A DNA stretch of 61,825 nt from Bacteroidales bacterium UBA5281 (GCA_002410555.1 DHSR01000054.1:1-61825); one strand, 5' to 3'; counted from the stretch's first letter, positions 52,825 to 61,817 are shown. The notes: generated by a model not told the origin, from the letters alone. Made by a program: numbers and translations.

Positions 52825-53313
52825 TTAAATTACCCTGTCGGGCTGGCCTATATAATTTTTAAGCGTTACCCTTGCCCGGTATATGTATACCTTAACCTGC
52901 GAAGCGTTCAGCCCGGTAATCTCACCAATTTCTTCATATGAATACCCTTCATAGTCACGGAGCATAACCACCGTTTTTTGAATATCCGGAAGCCTGCTTA
53001 ATGCTTCTTCAAGCACTTCTTTCAAATCGCTGTATCCATGACTGGTAACCGGCACCTCAAAAGCATGGGTTTCATCCATACGACTGAGCTTTTTTTCACG
53101 GCGAATATCATCAATCATGGTATGATAGGCCGTGGTAAAAAGGTATGATTTGGCCTTTGCTGATGAAATGTCCGCAGCTTTTTCCCACATCCGGGAAAAT
53201 GCTTCCTGTACAATATCTTGTGCACGCTCCCTGTCGCCTAAATTTTTAAGCACAAAACGATATACGCCATCGGCATGATTATCTACGCATGTATTGTATT
53301 CCGCTGTTGTCAT
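52825..53313 (-). CDS. ECF-type RNA polymerase sigma factor
   Basis: The 162-aa protein has region 2 (ERAQDIVQEAFSRMWEKA, then AKSYLFTTAYHTMIDDIRR) and region 4 (LSRLPDIQKTVVMLRDYEGY followed by SYEEIGEITGLNASQVK). It would direct transcription of its own operon and others. It is the first gene of a three-gene operon with a membrane anti-sigma-like protein and a GIN-barrel protein. A near-consensus TATCTTTA (53353-53360, minus strand) lies 40 bases upstream. Confidence 0.92.
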   Translation of the reverse strand: MTTAEYNTCVDNHADGVYRFVLKNLGDRERAQDIVQEAFSRMWEKAADISSAKAKSYLFTTAYHTMIDDIRREKKLSRMDETHAFEVPVTSHGYSDLKEVLEEALSRLPDIQKTVVMLRDYEGYSYEEIGEITGLNASQVKVYIYRARVTLKNYIGQPDRVI

Positions 53314-53487
53314 CTGCCCTTGATTGGTTCAGTCGGGTATGTATAAGACTGTTAAAGATAGGAAATGTTACAGCAGGGAAAAAATAATTTCAGATTTCTA
53401 AATTCTAATATGCTTACCAAAAGTTAATTATCACCTCATTTTAATTTATCTACTTTAAAAATGATGGAGCCCCGATATATTTTTTCA

Positions 53488-53538
53488 TAAAAAAACCGGC
53501 TGCAACCAGGATGTTTACATCTAAGTCGCCGCCGGTTT
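53488..53538 (-). terminator. Rho-independent terminator of glyA
   Basis: On the minus strand AAACCGGC and GCCGGTTT arms (53531-53538 and 53493-53500) close a 30-base loop, followed by a run of T. Confidence 0.75.
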
Positions 53539-53565
53539 CAACCCTAAAACCTATCTTTTAAATGC

Positions 53566-54846
53566 CTACCATGCGAAGAGCGGGAAAGCATTCATCATCT
53601 CGTTCACTTTGGTGCGGACTGAGCTGATTACTTTTTCATTGTCAACGTTGGCCAGTACTTCATCTATCAGATCGACGATCTGAAGCATATGTTTTTCCTT
53701 TAGCCCGCGGGTAGTAACTGCGGGGGTACCCACCCGGATGCCCGAGGTAGTAAAAGGAGAGCGGCTGTCGAAGGGAACCATATTTTTGTTGATGGTAATG
53801 TCGGCTTGTACCAATACATTTTCAGCTACCTTTCCGGTGAGTTCGGGGAATTTTGGGCGGAGATCTATGAGCATCAAATGATTATCGGTCCCACCTGAAA
53901 TTACATGATAGCCTTTATCCACAAATGCCTGGGCCATAACCTGTGCATTTTTCTTCACCTGAATAATGTATTCCATAAACTCATCAGAGAGTGCTTCTCC
54001 GAATGCTACGGCCTTTGAAGCAATAACATGCTCCAGCGGGCCACCCTGAATACCTGGGAAAACAGCCGAATCGAGCATGGCGGACATCATCTTAACCGCA
54101 CCTTTAGGCGTTTTAACTCCCCAGGGATTTTCAAAATCCTTACCCATAACGATGAGGCCACCACGCGGGCCACGGAGGGTTTTGTGGGTAGTGGTAGTAA
54201 TGATATGACAATGAGGCACCGGGTCATTGAGTAATCCACGAGCTATCATTCCCGCCGGATGAGCAATATCAGCCATGAGTATGGCATTTACCTTATCGGC
54301 GATTTCGCGCATGCGTTTATAATCCCAATCGCGTGAATAAGCTGAGGCGCCGGCAATGATGAGTTTTGGTTTATGCTCCAACGCAATCTCCTCCATCTTA
54401 TCATAATTGATGGTACCGGTTTCTTCTTCCACACCATAAGACACCGGGTTATATAAAATACCCGAAGAGTTCACGGGTGAACCGTGTGACAGGTGTCCAC
54501 CATGTGCCAGATTAAGCCCCATAAAAGTATCACCGGGTTTCAGTACCGTGAGCAATACCGCCATATTGGCCTGGGCACCTGAGTGCGGTTGTACATTGGC
54601 CCATTCGGCACCGAAAAGTGCTTTGGCACGATCAATGGCGATTTGTTCGGTTTGGTCTACAATTTGACAGCCACCATAATAACGCTTACCGGGATAACCC
54701 TCAGCATATTTATTGGTGAGTACAGAGCCCATAGCATCAAGCACCTGCTGGCTAACAAAATTCTCTGAAGCAATGAGCTCAATGCCATGCATCTGACGCT
54801 CTTTTTCCTGCTTAATCAGATCAAAAATCTGCTTGTCCTTTTTCAT
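53566..54846 (-). CDS. glyA: Serine hydroxymethyltransferase
   Basis: GlyA interconverts serine and glycine and loads one-carbon units on tetrahydrofolate. The 426-aa PLP enzyme has ELIASENFVSQQVL, NKYAEGYPGKRYYGG, VQPHSGAQAN, TTTTHKTLRGPRGG (PLP Lys) and FPGIQGGPLEH. It is monocistronic with a good promoter. Confidence 0.97.
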   Translation of the reverse strand: MKKDKQIFDLIKQEKERQMHGIELIASENFVSQQVLDAMGSVLTNKYAEGYPGKRYYGGCQIVDQTEQIAIDRAKALFGAEWANVQPHSGAQANMAVLLTVLKPGDTFMGLNLAHGGHLSHGSPVNSSGILYNPVSYGVEEETGTINYDKMEEIALEHKPKLIIAGASAYSRDWDYKRMREIADKVNAILMADIAHPAGMIARGLLNDPVPHCHIITTTTHKTLRGPRGGLIVMGKDFENPWGVKTPKGAVKMMSAMLDSAVFPGIQGGPLEHVIASKAVAFGEALSDEFMEYIIQVKKNAQVMAQAFVDKGYHVISGGTDNHLMLIDLRPKFPELTGKVAENVLVQADITINKNMVPFDSRSPFTTSGIRVGTPAVTTRGLKEKHMLQIVDLIDEVLANVDNEKVISSVRTKVNEMMNAFPLFAW

Positions 54847-54918
54847 AATTTAATGGGTAAAATTTTATATTAATATTTTGAGTGGCAGTTAAAAACCGGC
54901 ACCAGGCCATTCAGAATG

Positions 54919-54948
54919 CAAAGGTATAAAAGTTTGCATGTCTGCCAA
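54919..54948 (-). promoter_or_regulatory. Promoter of glyA
   Basis: On the minus strand TACCTTTG (54919-54926) has a TTG (54946-54948) 19 bases upstream. The leader is about 65 bases. Confidence 0.6.
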
Positions 54949-54951
54949 TGT

Positions 54952-55728
54952 TCAGTCCTTGTTTTCGAGGCTTTTGGCTTCATCCCACAGTTCATTAAGC
55001 TCATTGAGCGACATGTCATGCATATTTTTGTGCTGTTCATTCACCCTTTGCTCAATATGATTGAACCGGCTGATAAATTTTTTATTGGTACGTTCGAGTG
55101 CATCTTCGGGATTTACATCAATAAAACGGGCATAATTAATCAATGCAAAGAGCAGGTCGCCAAATTCATCCTCAATTTTATCGGGTGATCCATTTAGTTT
55201 CTCATACTGCAATTCGTTGAGTTCTTCCTGGACTTTCTCCCATACTTGTCCCACATGATCCCAATCGAAACCCACCCCTCTTACTTTTTCCTGAATCCGA
55301 TAGGCTTTTACCATTGCAGGTAACGATTTGGGTACGCCTCCAAGCACGGTTTTGCGACCTTCGGTCAGCTTAATTTTTTCCCAGTTGTCGCTCACAGCTT
55401 TGGCATCATTGGCAACTACATCACCATAAATGTGTGGATGCCGGCGAATGAGTTTTTCGTTAATACTGTTAAGTACATCTTCAATGTCAAAAGCCTGCTG
55501 CTCGGAAGCAATTTTGGAATAGAAAACCAGATGTAGCATCAGGTCGCCCAGTTCTTTTTTAATTTCCTCCATATCTTTGTCCAGGATGGCATCACTGAGT
55601 TCGTAGGTCTCTTCAATGGTAAGATAACGCAGGCTTTCGAGGGTTTGCTTGCGATCCCAGGGGCAGCCTTTACGCAACTCATCCATAATATTTAACAGTC
55701 GTTCAAAAGCAATAAGTCTGGCATCCAT
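54952..55728 (-). CDS. mazG: Nucleoside triphosphate pyrophosphohydrolase MazG
   Basis: This 258-aa protein hydrolyses NTPs to NMPs and PPi. Both MazG domains are present: CPWDRKQTLESLRYLTIEE with EIKKELGDLMLHLVFYS, and the second with KIEDEFGDLLFALINYAR. Length is normal. It ends 4 bases from the glyA -33 region, so its transcript would run across the glyA promoter on the same strand. Confidence 0.96.
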   Translation of the reverse strand: MDARLIAFERLLNIMDELRKGCPWDRKQTLESLRYLTIEETYELSDAILDKDMEEIKKELGDLMLHLVFYSKIASEQQAFDIEDVLNSINEKLIRRHPHIYGDVVANDAKAVSDNWEKIKLTEGRKTVLGGVPKSLPAMVKAYRIQEKVRGVGFDWDHVGQVWEKVQEELNELQYEKLNGSPDKIEDEFGDLLFALINYARFIDVNPEDALERTNKKFISRFNHIEQRVNEQHKNMHDMSLNELNELWDEAKSLENKD

Positions 55729-55828
55729 GGTTGCAAAAATTTACTCCAAAAAAGTTTATAAACAGCGTGTGAATTATAATAAATCAAGCCGTTTGCAAAG
55801 GTAATCAAAAAAGGCCGGGACAATTTTG

Positions 55829-55836
55829 TAATTTTG
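55829..55836 (+). promoter_or_regulatory. Bacteroidota -7 box (TAATTTTG) of the lipid A deacylase gene
   Basis: TAATTTTG overlaps the first possible codon (TTG at 55834) of the frame that follows, so translation must start further downstream. Confidence 0.5.
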
Positions 55837-55866
55837 TTGGGCGTTGCCCGCTTAATTACTGCTAAA

Positions 55867-57024
55867 TTGGAACTTAAACCACGCGCTACCTACTTTCTGT
55901 TTGCCTTCATGCTTCCAGTATTTCTCTGGATGCTATCGGGCCGGGTTCAGGCCCAGCATCGGTTTCAGGCAGCCAATCTGTTATTTGAGCCTCGCATTAA
56001 TTACGGTTTTCTCATTGCTCACCATACAGAAATGGAAATATATAACAGTCATTTCCCTTCGGTTGAATTCAGCATAGCTCAGGCCACCTATGGCAGAAGG
56101 CAATGGGAGTCGTTTTATAACTATCCGGTCATCGGTTTAAGCTATTGGAATGCATGGCTGGGCAATTCCCAGGATCTTGGCCAGGCCCATGCCTTGTTTC
56201 CTTTTATTAGCTTTCCTATAGCCAAAAGGGATAAACATGAATTTAACCTTCGCCTGGGAGCAGGACTGGCGTACCTTACCAAAAAATTTGACCGGCTCAC
56301 CAATTATAAATATAATGCCATAGGTTCACATATAAATGCAGCGGTTAACCTTCAGCTTGAATATCGGTGGAAGCCTCTGCACCACCTGCAGGTTTCAACC
56401 GGATTTCAGTTGATGCATTTTTCCAACGGTTCAATTAAAACACCCAATTATGGTTTAAACATACCTTCGGTAACAGCGGGTGCAGCGTTCCGCATAAATA
56501 AGGAAAACAGTTATATCAAACGCCGGATCAGGCCCAGCCTGACTATGTATGAATTTGATGGCCGCGATTACATTGATGTAAAAATAGGTTCAATATTCGC
56601 CGTAAAAGAACTGGGCGACACAGATGGGGAACGATTTTATGTTTATTCGGGTTTTGTAAGCGCCTTAAAAAGCCTGAGTTACAAACACCGGATTGGCTTT
56701 TGCTTCGACATTTCCTGGGATGGTTCCGATGCACGGCTGATCAGCAGAACAAATACGGAGCCTTATCATAAAATTGCATTAACCAAACCCGGGTTGAGTG
56801 CCGCCTATGAGCTTGTGCTTGCACGTACTTCATTTGAATTCAATGTTGGCTTTTACTTAGGAGGTAAAGATAAAAGTGAAGGCATGAGCTATTATAAAAT
56901 GGGCATTCATTACCTGATAAATAAAAATATTTTTGCGAATCTGACCTTAAAGACTCACTTCGCCCGTGCCGATTATGTTGGAGTGGGAATAGGCTACCGG
57001 TTCAAATGGGGTTATAAATTTTAA
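55867..57024 (+). CDS. Acyloxyacyl hydrolase / PagL-like lipid A 3-O-deacylase
   Basis: This outer-membrane protein has a signal peptide ending GRVQAQ and then a beta-barrel with alternating aromatic strands, ending YRFKWGYKF. MHFSNGSIKTPNYG contains the PagL catalytic H-x-S-N motif (His184, Ser186 in this numbering). PagL enzymes remove an acyl chain from lipid A. At 385 aa it is about twice the size of Salmonella PagL; the family has long Bacteroidota members. No ATG gives a full signal peptide; TTG 55867 is proposed (MELKPRATYF), with ATG 55909 as the alternative. Confidence 0.8.
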   Translation: MELKPRATYFLFAFMLPVFLWMLSGRVQAQHRFQAANLLFEPRINYGFLIAHHTEMEIYNSHFPSVEFSIAQATYGRRQWESFYNYPVIGLSYWNAWLGNSQDLGQAHALFPFISFPIAKRDKHEFNLRLGAGLAYLTKKFDRLTNYKYNAIGSHINAAVNLQLEYRWKPLHHLQVSTGFQLMHFSNGSIKTPNYGLNIPSVTAGAAFRINKENSYIKRRIRPSLTMYEFDGRDYIDVKIGSIFAVKELGDTDGERFYVYSGFVSALKSLSYKHRIGFCFDISWDGSDARLISRTNTEPYHKIALTKPGLSAAYELVLARTSFEFNVGFYLGGKDKSEGMSYYKMGIHYLINKNIFANLTLKTHFARADYVGVGIGYRFKWGYKF

Positions 57025-57033
57025 TTCGTCGTC

Positions 57034-57798
57034 ATGTTAAAGAAAATAAAAACTAATTCTTACTTAAGCATGTGGATTTATCTCTCCCTGGGCATGTTTA
57101 TATTATCTGCCTGCGGGCCGGAACGAATGGATGACTGTTTCACCCCAACCGGCCCGGAAGTGGAGATAGAAAGAGACATCTCCCCTTTTCATAGTATAGA
57201 ACTTTATAATAATATCAATCTGGTTATTGAACCTGGCATACTGCCCAGACTTAGGTTAAAAGGAGGTAAAAATTTGCTGAGTTCAATAAAAACCGATGTT
57301 AATGACAGCACCCTTACCCTGCGCAACCTGGCCTCCTGCAACTGGGTACGTGATTACAGACGTGAACTTACTGTTTATGTTACTGCACCTGTACTTCGTT
57401 CCATTCGTTACGAAGGTTCGGGTGACCTGACTATGCCCGAACAACTTAAATTTGATTCGCTGAATGTAAATGTTTTGGGTGGCGGCGGCTCTTTTCATTT
57501 AAATATTAATACTGAAAGACTGGGTTTATTTCTGCATTATGGTACTGTTGATTTTAATATAAAAGGAAAAGCTGTGATCACTTCAGTTTTTGCCAACAGC
57601 TATGGCCCTTTTTACTGTAATGATCTTACATCCAATATTGTTTATATACGAAACAGCGGCACCAATGATTGTTACGTGTCGGCCAGGCACATCCTTGAAG
57701 TTGAAATTACTTCCGTGGGAAATATATATTACACAGGCGACCCCTATCAATTGAAAAGCAATATTACCGGAAGCGGCAAACTCATTAAAACGGATTGA
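57034..57798 (+). CDS. GIN-domain (DUF2807) lipoprotein
   Basis: The 254-aa protein has a lipoprotein signal (lipobox LSAC) and a GIN/DUF2807 beta-helix (about 45-245) with RYEGSGDLTMPEQL and SNITGSGKLIKTD. It starts 9 bases after the PagL-like gene, so they form an operon. It is the second GIN protein in the window and lacks the barrel of the one at 50066. Function is unknown; surface attachment or envelope sensing is inferred. Confidence 0.85.
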   Translation: MLKKIKTNSYLSMWIYLSLGMFILSACGPERMDDCFTPTGPEVEIERDISPFHSIELYNNINLVIEPGILPRLRLKGGKNLLSSIKTDVNDSTLTLRNLASCNWVRDYRRELTVYVTAPVLRSIRYEGSGDLTMPEQLKFDSLNVNVLGGGGSFHLNINTERLGLFLHYGTVDFNIKGKAVITSVFANSYGPFYCNDLTSNIVYIRNSGTNDCYVSARHILEVEITSVGNIYYTGDPYQLKSNITGSGKLIKTD

Positions 57799-58005
57799 AG
57801 CGTGTAAACCCATTTAAGCCTTACTACTCCATCGGATGCCATAATGATAATTATTCTGATGGCCCGCAGATTGTTAATGATTTCATAAAACTGTTTTTTT
57901 ATTATTTTGTGGCATAGTTTTTTATTTTGCCCTGATTGCCAATCTACTGATTGCCATTTGATAAACAAGTTAAACTACCAATTTACCAACTTAAACTTTA
58001 AAACT

Positions 58006-58389
58006 ATGAAGACGATAAATAAAATAATGTGCATACTTTTTCTTATGGGTTCAACCTCAGTATTTGCACAAAGCACCACCACGAAGTTCTCCATAACCGG
58101 CGGTTGTGAAGGATGCCAAAGCAAAATAGAGTCGGCTGCACAGTCTGTTAATGGAGTAACCGCTGCTAAATGGGACAAGGATACCCAGATTATGGAAGTA
58201 ACCTACGATGCAGCCACCACCTCGGAAGCGGCCATTCAACAATCAATAGCTAATGCCGGATATGGTGCCGGCAGTTACAAAGCCAATGCTGAAGCTGCTA
58301 AAAACCGGGATTGTTGCCAGGTTATTGAAAAAAAAGAGGACAATAGGGAATTGGATAAGACCAGGCGCCCGGATGAGAAGCCGCAATAA
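58006..58389 (+). CDS. Exported heavy-metal-associated (HMA) domain protein
   Basis: The 127-aa protein has a signal peptide (ending SVFAQ) and one HMA ferredoxin-like domain (about 25-95) with GGCEGC (Cys34, Cys37) for a soft metal. A late DCCQ adds a Cys pair, followed by a charged tail. The location is periplasmic. A terminator follows before the CDF exporter gene 105 bases on, so the two may be separately transcribed but are functionally linked. Confidence 0.9.
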   Translation: MKTINKIMCILFLMGSTSVFAQSTTTKFSITGGCEGCQSKIESAAQSVNGVTAAKWDKDTQIMEVTYDAATTSEAAIQQSIANAGYGAGSYKANAEAAKNRDCCQVIEKKEDNRELDKTRRPDEKPQ

Positions 58390-58410
58390 TAATCCGGCTT
58401 TGAATGAAAA

Positions 58411-58433
58411 AACCTGCATCAGCAGGTTTTTTT
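58411..58433 (+). terminator. Rho-independent terminator of the HMA gene
   Basis: AACCTGC and GCAGGTT form a 7-bp stem with loop ATCA, followed by a T-run. Confidence 0.85.
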
Positions 58434-58494
58434 ATGCAACCTTATTTCGATATACTTGTTTAGCTGCCATAGAATGACCTCAACAGAAATTTAA

Positions 58495-59388
58495 ATGTCT
58501 CATCATCACACTGCTCCCTCTTCTACCATTCCTCATGGCCGTGCATTTGCCATTGGAATAGCACTCAACGTTGGTTTTGTAATCATTGAAGTTATTTATG
58601 GTTTGATGGCCAACTCTTCAGCCTTGCTTGCTGATGCCGGTCATAACGCCAGCGATGTGCTCGGGCTGATATTTGCCTGGACAGCGGCCTGGCTGGCTAC
58701 CCGAAAACCAAAAGGGAAATACACTTATGGTTTGAGGCGTACCACCATTCTTGTTTCTATACTTAATGCCTTGCTTCTTTTTGCCGCGATGGGGTTTATT
58801 GGCTGGGATGCCTGGCAGAAAATTGCAGATCCTCAGCCCGTATCAGGCACTTCTGTAATGGTTGTAGCTTCAATTGGGGTTATTATCAACACAGCGACCG
58901 CCCTTCTGTTTATGAAAGGTCAGAAAACCGACCTCAATATACGTGGTGCCTACCTGCATATGGCTGCTGATGCTGCCGTTTCGCTTGGCGTTGTTGCAGC
59001 AGGACTTGCCATCTATCTTACCGGTCTACCCTGGATTGACCCCCTGATAAGTTTTATCATTATCATTATTATACTTTACAGCACCTGGAATCTTTTCATA
59101 GATTCCATTGATTTGGCACTGGATGCGGTTCCTAAGCACATTCAACTGGATGAAGTGCATGAATTCCTTTTGTCTGATCCAGGCGTAAAAGCAGTTCATG
59201 ATCTGCACATCTGGGCCATGAGTACCACACAGGTAGCGCTTACTGCCCACCTTTTTATGCCTGATGGAGGAAGTGATCACTTTATTGCTGATTTACAGAA
59301 ACAATTACACGAAAGGTTTGATATCGGCCACACCACCTTCCAGATAGAAACCCAGTTAAATAAAATAAATTGCACCACAGATTGTTGA
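58495..59388 (+). CDS. Cation diffusion facilitator (CzcD/ZitB-like)
   Basis: The 297-aa antiporter has six membrane helices. The metal site is formed by LLADAGHNASD (Asp47, His50, Asp54 in the usual HxxxD spacing) and YLHMAADAAVS. An N-terminal His cluster HHH and a C-terminal cytosolic domain with HDLHIWAMSTTQVALTAHL are typical of zinc/cobalt/cadmium exporters. The protein exports zinc or related divalent cations from the cytosol in exchange for protons. Confidence 0.94.
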   Translation: MSHHHTAPSSTIPHGRAFAIGIALNVGFVIIEVIYGLMANSSALLADAGHNASDVLGLIFAWTAAWLATRKPKGKYTYGLRRTTILVSILNALLLFAAMGFIGWDAWQKIADPQPVSGTSVMVVASIGVIINTATALLFMKGQKTDLNIRGAYLHMAADAAVSLGVVAAGLAIYLTGLPWIDPLISFIIIIIILYSTWNLFIDSIDLALDAVPKHIQLDEVHEFLLSDPGVKAVHDLHIWAMSTTQVALTAHLFMPDGGSDHFIADLQKQLHERFDIGHTTFQIETQLNKINCTTDC

Positions 59389-59598
59389 ATTGTAGAATTT
59401 ATTAATCAAATTGGGGCAATAAAGAAATTAACTCTACTTTTCAGGCATATACTCAGGCTATAAATGCCACTACCATTCCATTGATAATCATTGATATAAG
59501 CTAAACCGAAATGCGTATGGCACAGTTTTGTGGGTTATGTATGGCCGGCAATGCGTCGGCTTCAATCAATTCGTTTCGTATCAAAAAAAAACCGACCT

Positions 59599-61140
59599 AT
59601 GTTTACTCAGTCTATATGGAAAGATACTGCACCCATTTACAATTTTGAGACCCTTTATAATGACATAAGTGCTGATGTTGCCATTATTGGCGGAGGAGTT
59701 ACAGGCATAAGCACCGCACGACTACTTGCCTCGAAGGGCTTAAAGACAGTGGTGATCGAAAGTTTGAAAGTGGGAGGCGGTACATCAGGTCACAGCACTG
59801 GAAACCTGTATGTGACTATTGATAAAAATCTGGGTGTATTGCATGATAAATATGATCGGGACACCTTGATTAAAGTTGTTGAATCGCGCAGTCAGGCCCT
59901 TAACCGGATTGAAAGCTGGGTAAAAGAACTCTTGCTTGATTGTGACTTTAAGCGACAAAACTGGAACCTATATTCAGCAACCAATGAAAGTGACGACAAA
60001 ATAGCACAAGAACTTGAACATGCAAGACAGGCAGGCCTGGGGATGAAAGAAGCTGATCCGGCATTATTTCCTTTAAAAATAAGTCGTGGCATAACTCTGG
60101 CTGATCAGGCGCAGCTTAATCCCATGCGCTATGTGCAGGAATTGGCTAAAGCTCCCGGCGAAAATATGGCCATTTATGAATGTACCCGCGTAAATGAAAT
60201 TGAGGAATCAGATGAAGGAGTTATACTGAAAACCACCGGTGGCAATGTCCACGCCGATTATGCGGTAATGGCTACCCATGTTCCCAAAGGATTTGACCTG
60301 CTTCAAACTTTGCTGGGGCCTTACCGGGAATATGGCATTGCCTGCAGGGCAGACAATATTGACTTCCCCGAAGGTATCTTTTGGGGATATCATCAGGAAG
60401 GAAAAAAGATCTCTTCCCGGTTATATGAGCGCGATGGGAAACGGTATATTTTATTTATAGGTGAGCCACACAAAGTAGGACAATCAAAGGATAACCGTCA
60501 GCATTTGCAGGTATTGACCGACTTTGCCCGAGAGCATTACGGTCTTACAGAAGTAGTCTATCGCTGGGGCGGACAGCACTACCGTCCGGCTGATTTATTG
60601 CCTTATATCGGACGCAGAAGTCAGCATGGCAGAACCTTTGTTGCTACGGGTTTTTCAACCGACGGTTTGGTATATGGCACACTGGCAGCCATGATGATTG
60701 CAGATGAAATAACCGGTACACCTAACCCCTATACAGAATTATACAATCCACGGAGGTTTACCCCGGTAAAATCAGCAAAAAATTTCATTTCTGAGAATGT
60801 TAATGTAGCTGCAACTTTTTTGAAGGATTTACCCGGAGGAGCCGATAAAGACGCATTTTCAGATATCAAAGCAGGTGAAGGGGCTGTGGTAAATTACGAA
60901 GGTCAGAAAATAGCTGCTTTCCGAAGCACCGAAAATGAACTTCATCTTAATTCTGCGGTATGTCCACATTTAAAGTGTATAGTGAATTGGAACAATGCCG
61001 AAAAAACCTGGGATTGCCCATGCCACGGAAGTCGTTTTTCGAAGGATGGTCTCGTATTGGAAGGGCCAGCCTGGGGAAACCTCTCGCGAATTAATTTTTC
61101 GGATGATCTTCCCGAAGAACTTGACAGAGATAAAAATTAA
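59599..61140 (+). CDS. FAD-dependent oxidoreductase with C-terminal Rieske domain
   Basis: The 513-aa protein has an N-terminal DAO-type FAD domain (VAIIGGGVTGISTARLLA; GGGTSGHSTGN) and a C-terminal Rieske [2Fe-2S] domain. The cluster ligands are Cys455, His457, Cys473 and His476 (CPH ... CPCH). Proteins of this fusion occur widely in soil and gut bacteria; the substrate, an amine or sugar-like compound, is unknown. ATG 59599 (MFTQSIWKDT) is chosen. The stop codon abuts the 3' end of a group II intron on the other strand. Confidence 0.92.
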   Translation: MFTQSIWKDTAPIYNFETLYNDISADVAIIGGGVTGISTARLLASKGLKTVVIESLKVGGGTSGHSTGNLYVTIDKNLGVLHDKYDRDTLIKVVESRSQALNRIESWVKELLLDCDFKRQNWNLYSATNESDDKIAQELEHARQAGLGMKEADPALFPLKISRGITLADQAQLNPMRYVQELAKAPGENMAIYECTRVNEIEESDEGVILKTTGGNVHADYAVMATHVPKGFDLLQTLLGPYREYGIACRADNIDFPEGIFWGYHQEGKKISSRLYERDGKRYILFIGEPHKVGQSKDNRQHLQVLTDFAREHYGLTEVVYRWGGQHYRPADLLPYIGRRSQHGRTFVATGFSTDGLVYGTLAAMMIADEITGTPNPYTELYNPRRFTPVKSAKNFISENVNVAATFLKDLPGGADKDAFSDIKAGEGAVVNYEGQKIAAFRSTENELHLNSAVCPHLKCIVNWNNAEKTWDCPCHGSRFSKDGLVLEGPAWGNLSRINFSDDLPEELDRDKN

Positions 61141-61141
61141 A

Positions 61142-61817
61142 ATCGAGTAGGAGGAAAATAAAATAGTTTTCCTCCTATTTTATTTCCCGTTCTCTCACAT
61201 CACCGTACGTACCGTTCGGTATACGGCGGTTCCCTAATAATTTACTCTGACCAATCGATAACTCCGATTGATCTTTGCTGAAAGCGTTGTTTTCAGTTAT
61301 CCCAATGAAAGTCTGTCCTCCCACATAGTCTTCGGATGCCGTCCTATTCTTCTGTGGGCAGGTCTCTGGTGTATCAGAGATTTTCTGCTTTCCTTCTTTC
61401 ATCAGGTAACTTTCATTTACTGCTTCCATATTAAGGTTCGGCCCTTCCCGTAACTGTCGTATTACGGTACTATGACCTCGGCTGACTTCTCACAGTAAAT
61501 CTTGTTTCAACCGTGCTTCATTCTCCGTTTCCGCTCATCTGTGAGATCTCCCCGGATAAGAACATTAACTTTCATCCCATCTATCTGCTGCATCTACCTT
61601 GGTTACTCCGGACAGTATCGGACTTCGTTTTGTTAGGCAAACTCATCCAGCAACCTTAGGCCTTATATGCAGTTTCTGTTCGTCAGACCGGGATTTTGCC
61701 GCTGGCTTCCTTCAGATTCTACCTCACGGTAGACACCCTTGCCTTTGGCTAACGCTTCCCACTGTCAAAGCGCGTTCGGGACTTTCACCCTATAGTTAAT
61801 GCCCATGCCGGGCGCAC
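61142..61817 (-). mobile_element. Group II intron RNA without reverse transcriptase
   Basis: On the minus strand the element begins GTGCGCCCGGCATGGGC at 61817, the GUGYG start of a group II intron, and keeps familiar chloroplast-like class landmarks in domain I, such as GAGGTAGAATCTGAAGGAAG and CTGACGAACAGAAAC. Domain V is 61201-61234: CGC catalytic triad, CCGTA/TACGG, bulge CG, TACC/GGTA and loop GAAC. Domain VI follows with an 11-bp stem and the end CTACTCGAT, placing an A seven bases from the 3' end at 61142; intron ends AT fit the AY rule. Domain IV is only about 190 bases, with no reverse transcriptase. The mini-frame 61175-61429 running through domain V is not a real gene. Orientation is opposite to the Rieske gene. 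Confidence 0.85.

Noticed and set aside
61175..61429. 84-aa minus-strand reading frame in the intron
   Set aside because: It begins in domain IV but reads through domains V and VI and has no reverse transcriptase motif; non-coding.
61599..61799. 66-aa plus-strand reading frame at the right edge
   Set aside because: It is antisense to intron domain I and shows no protein features.
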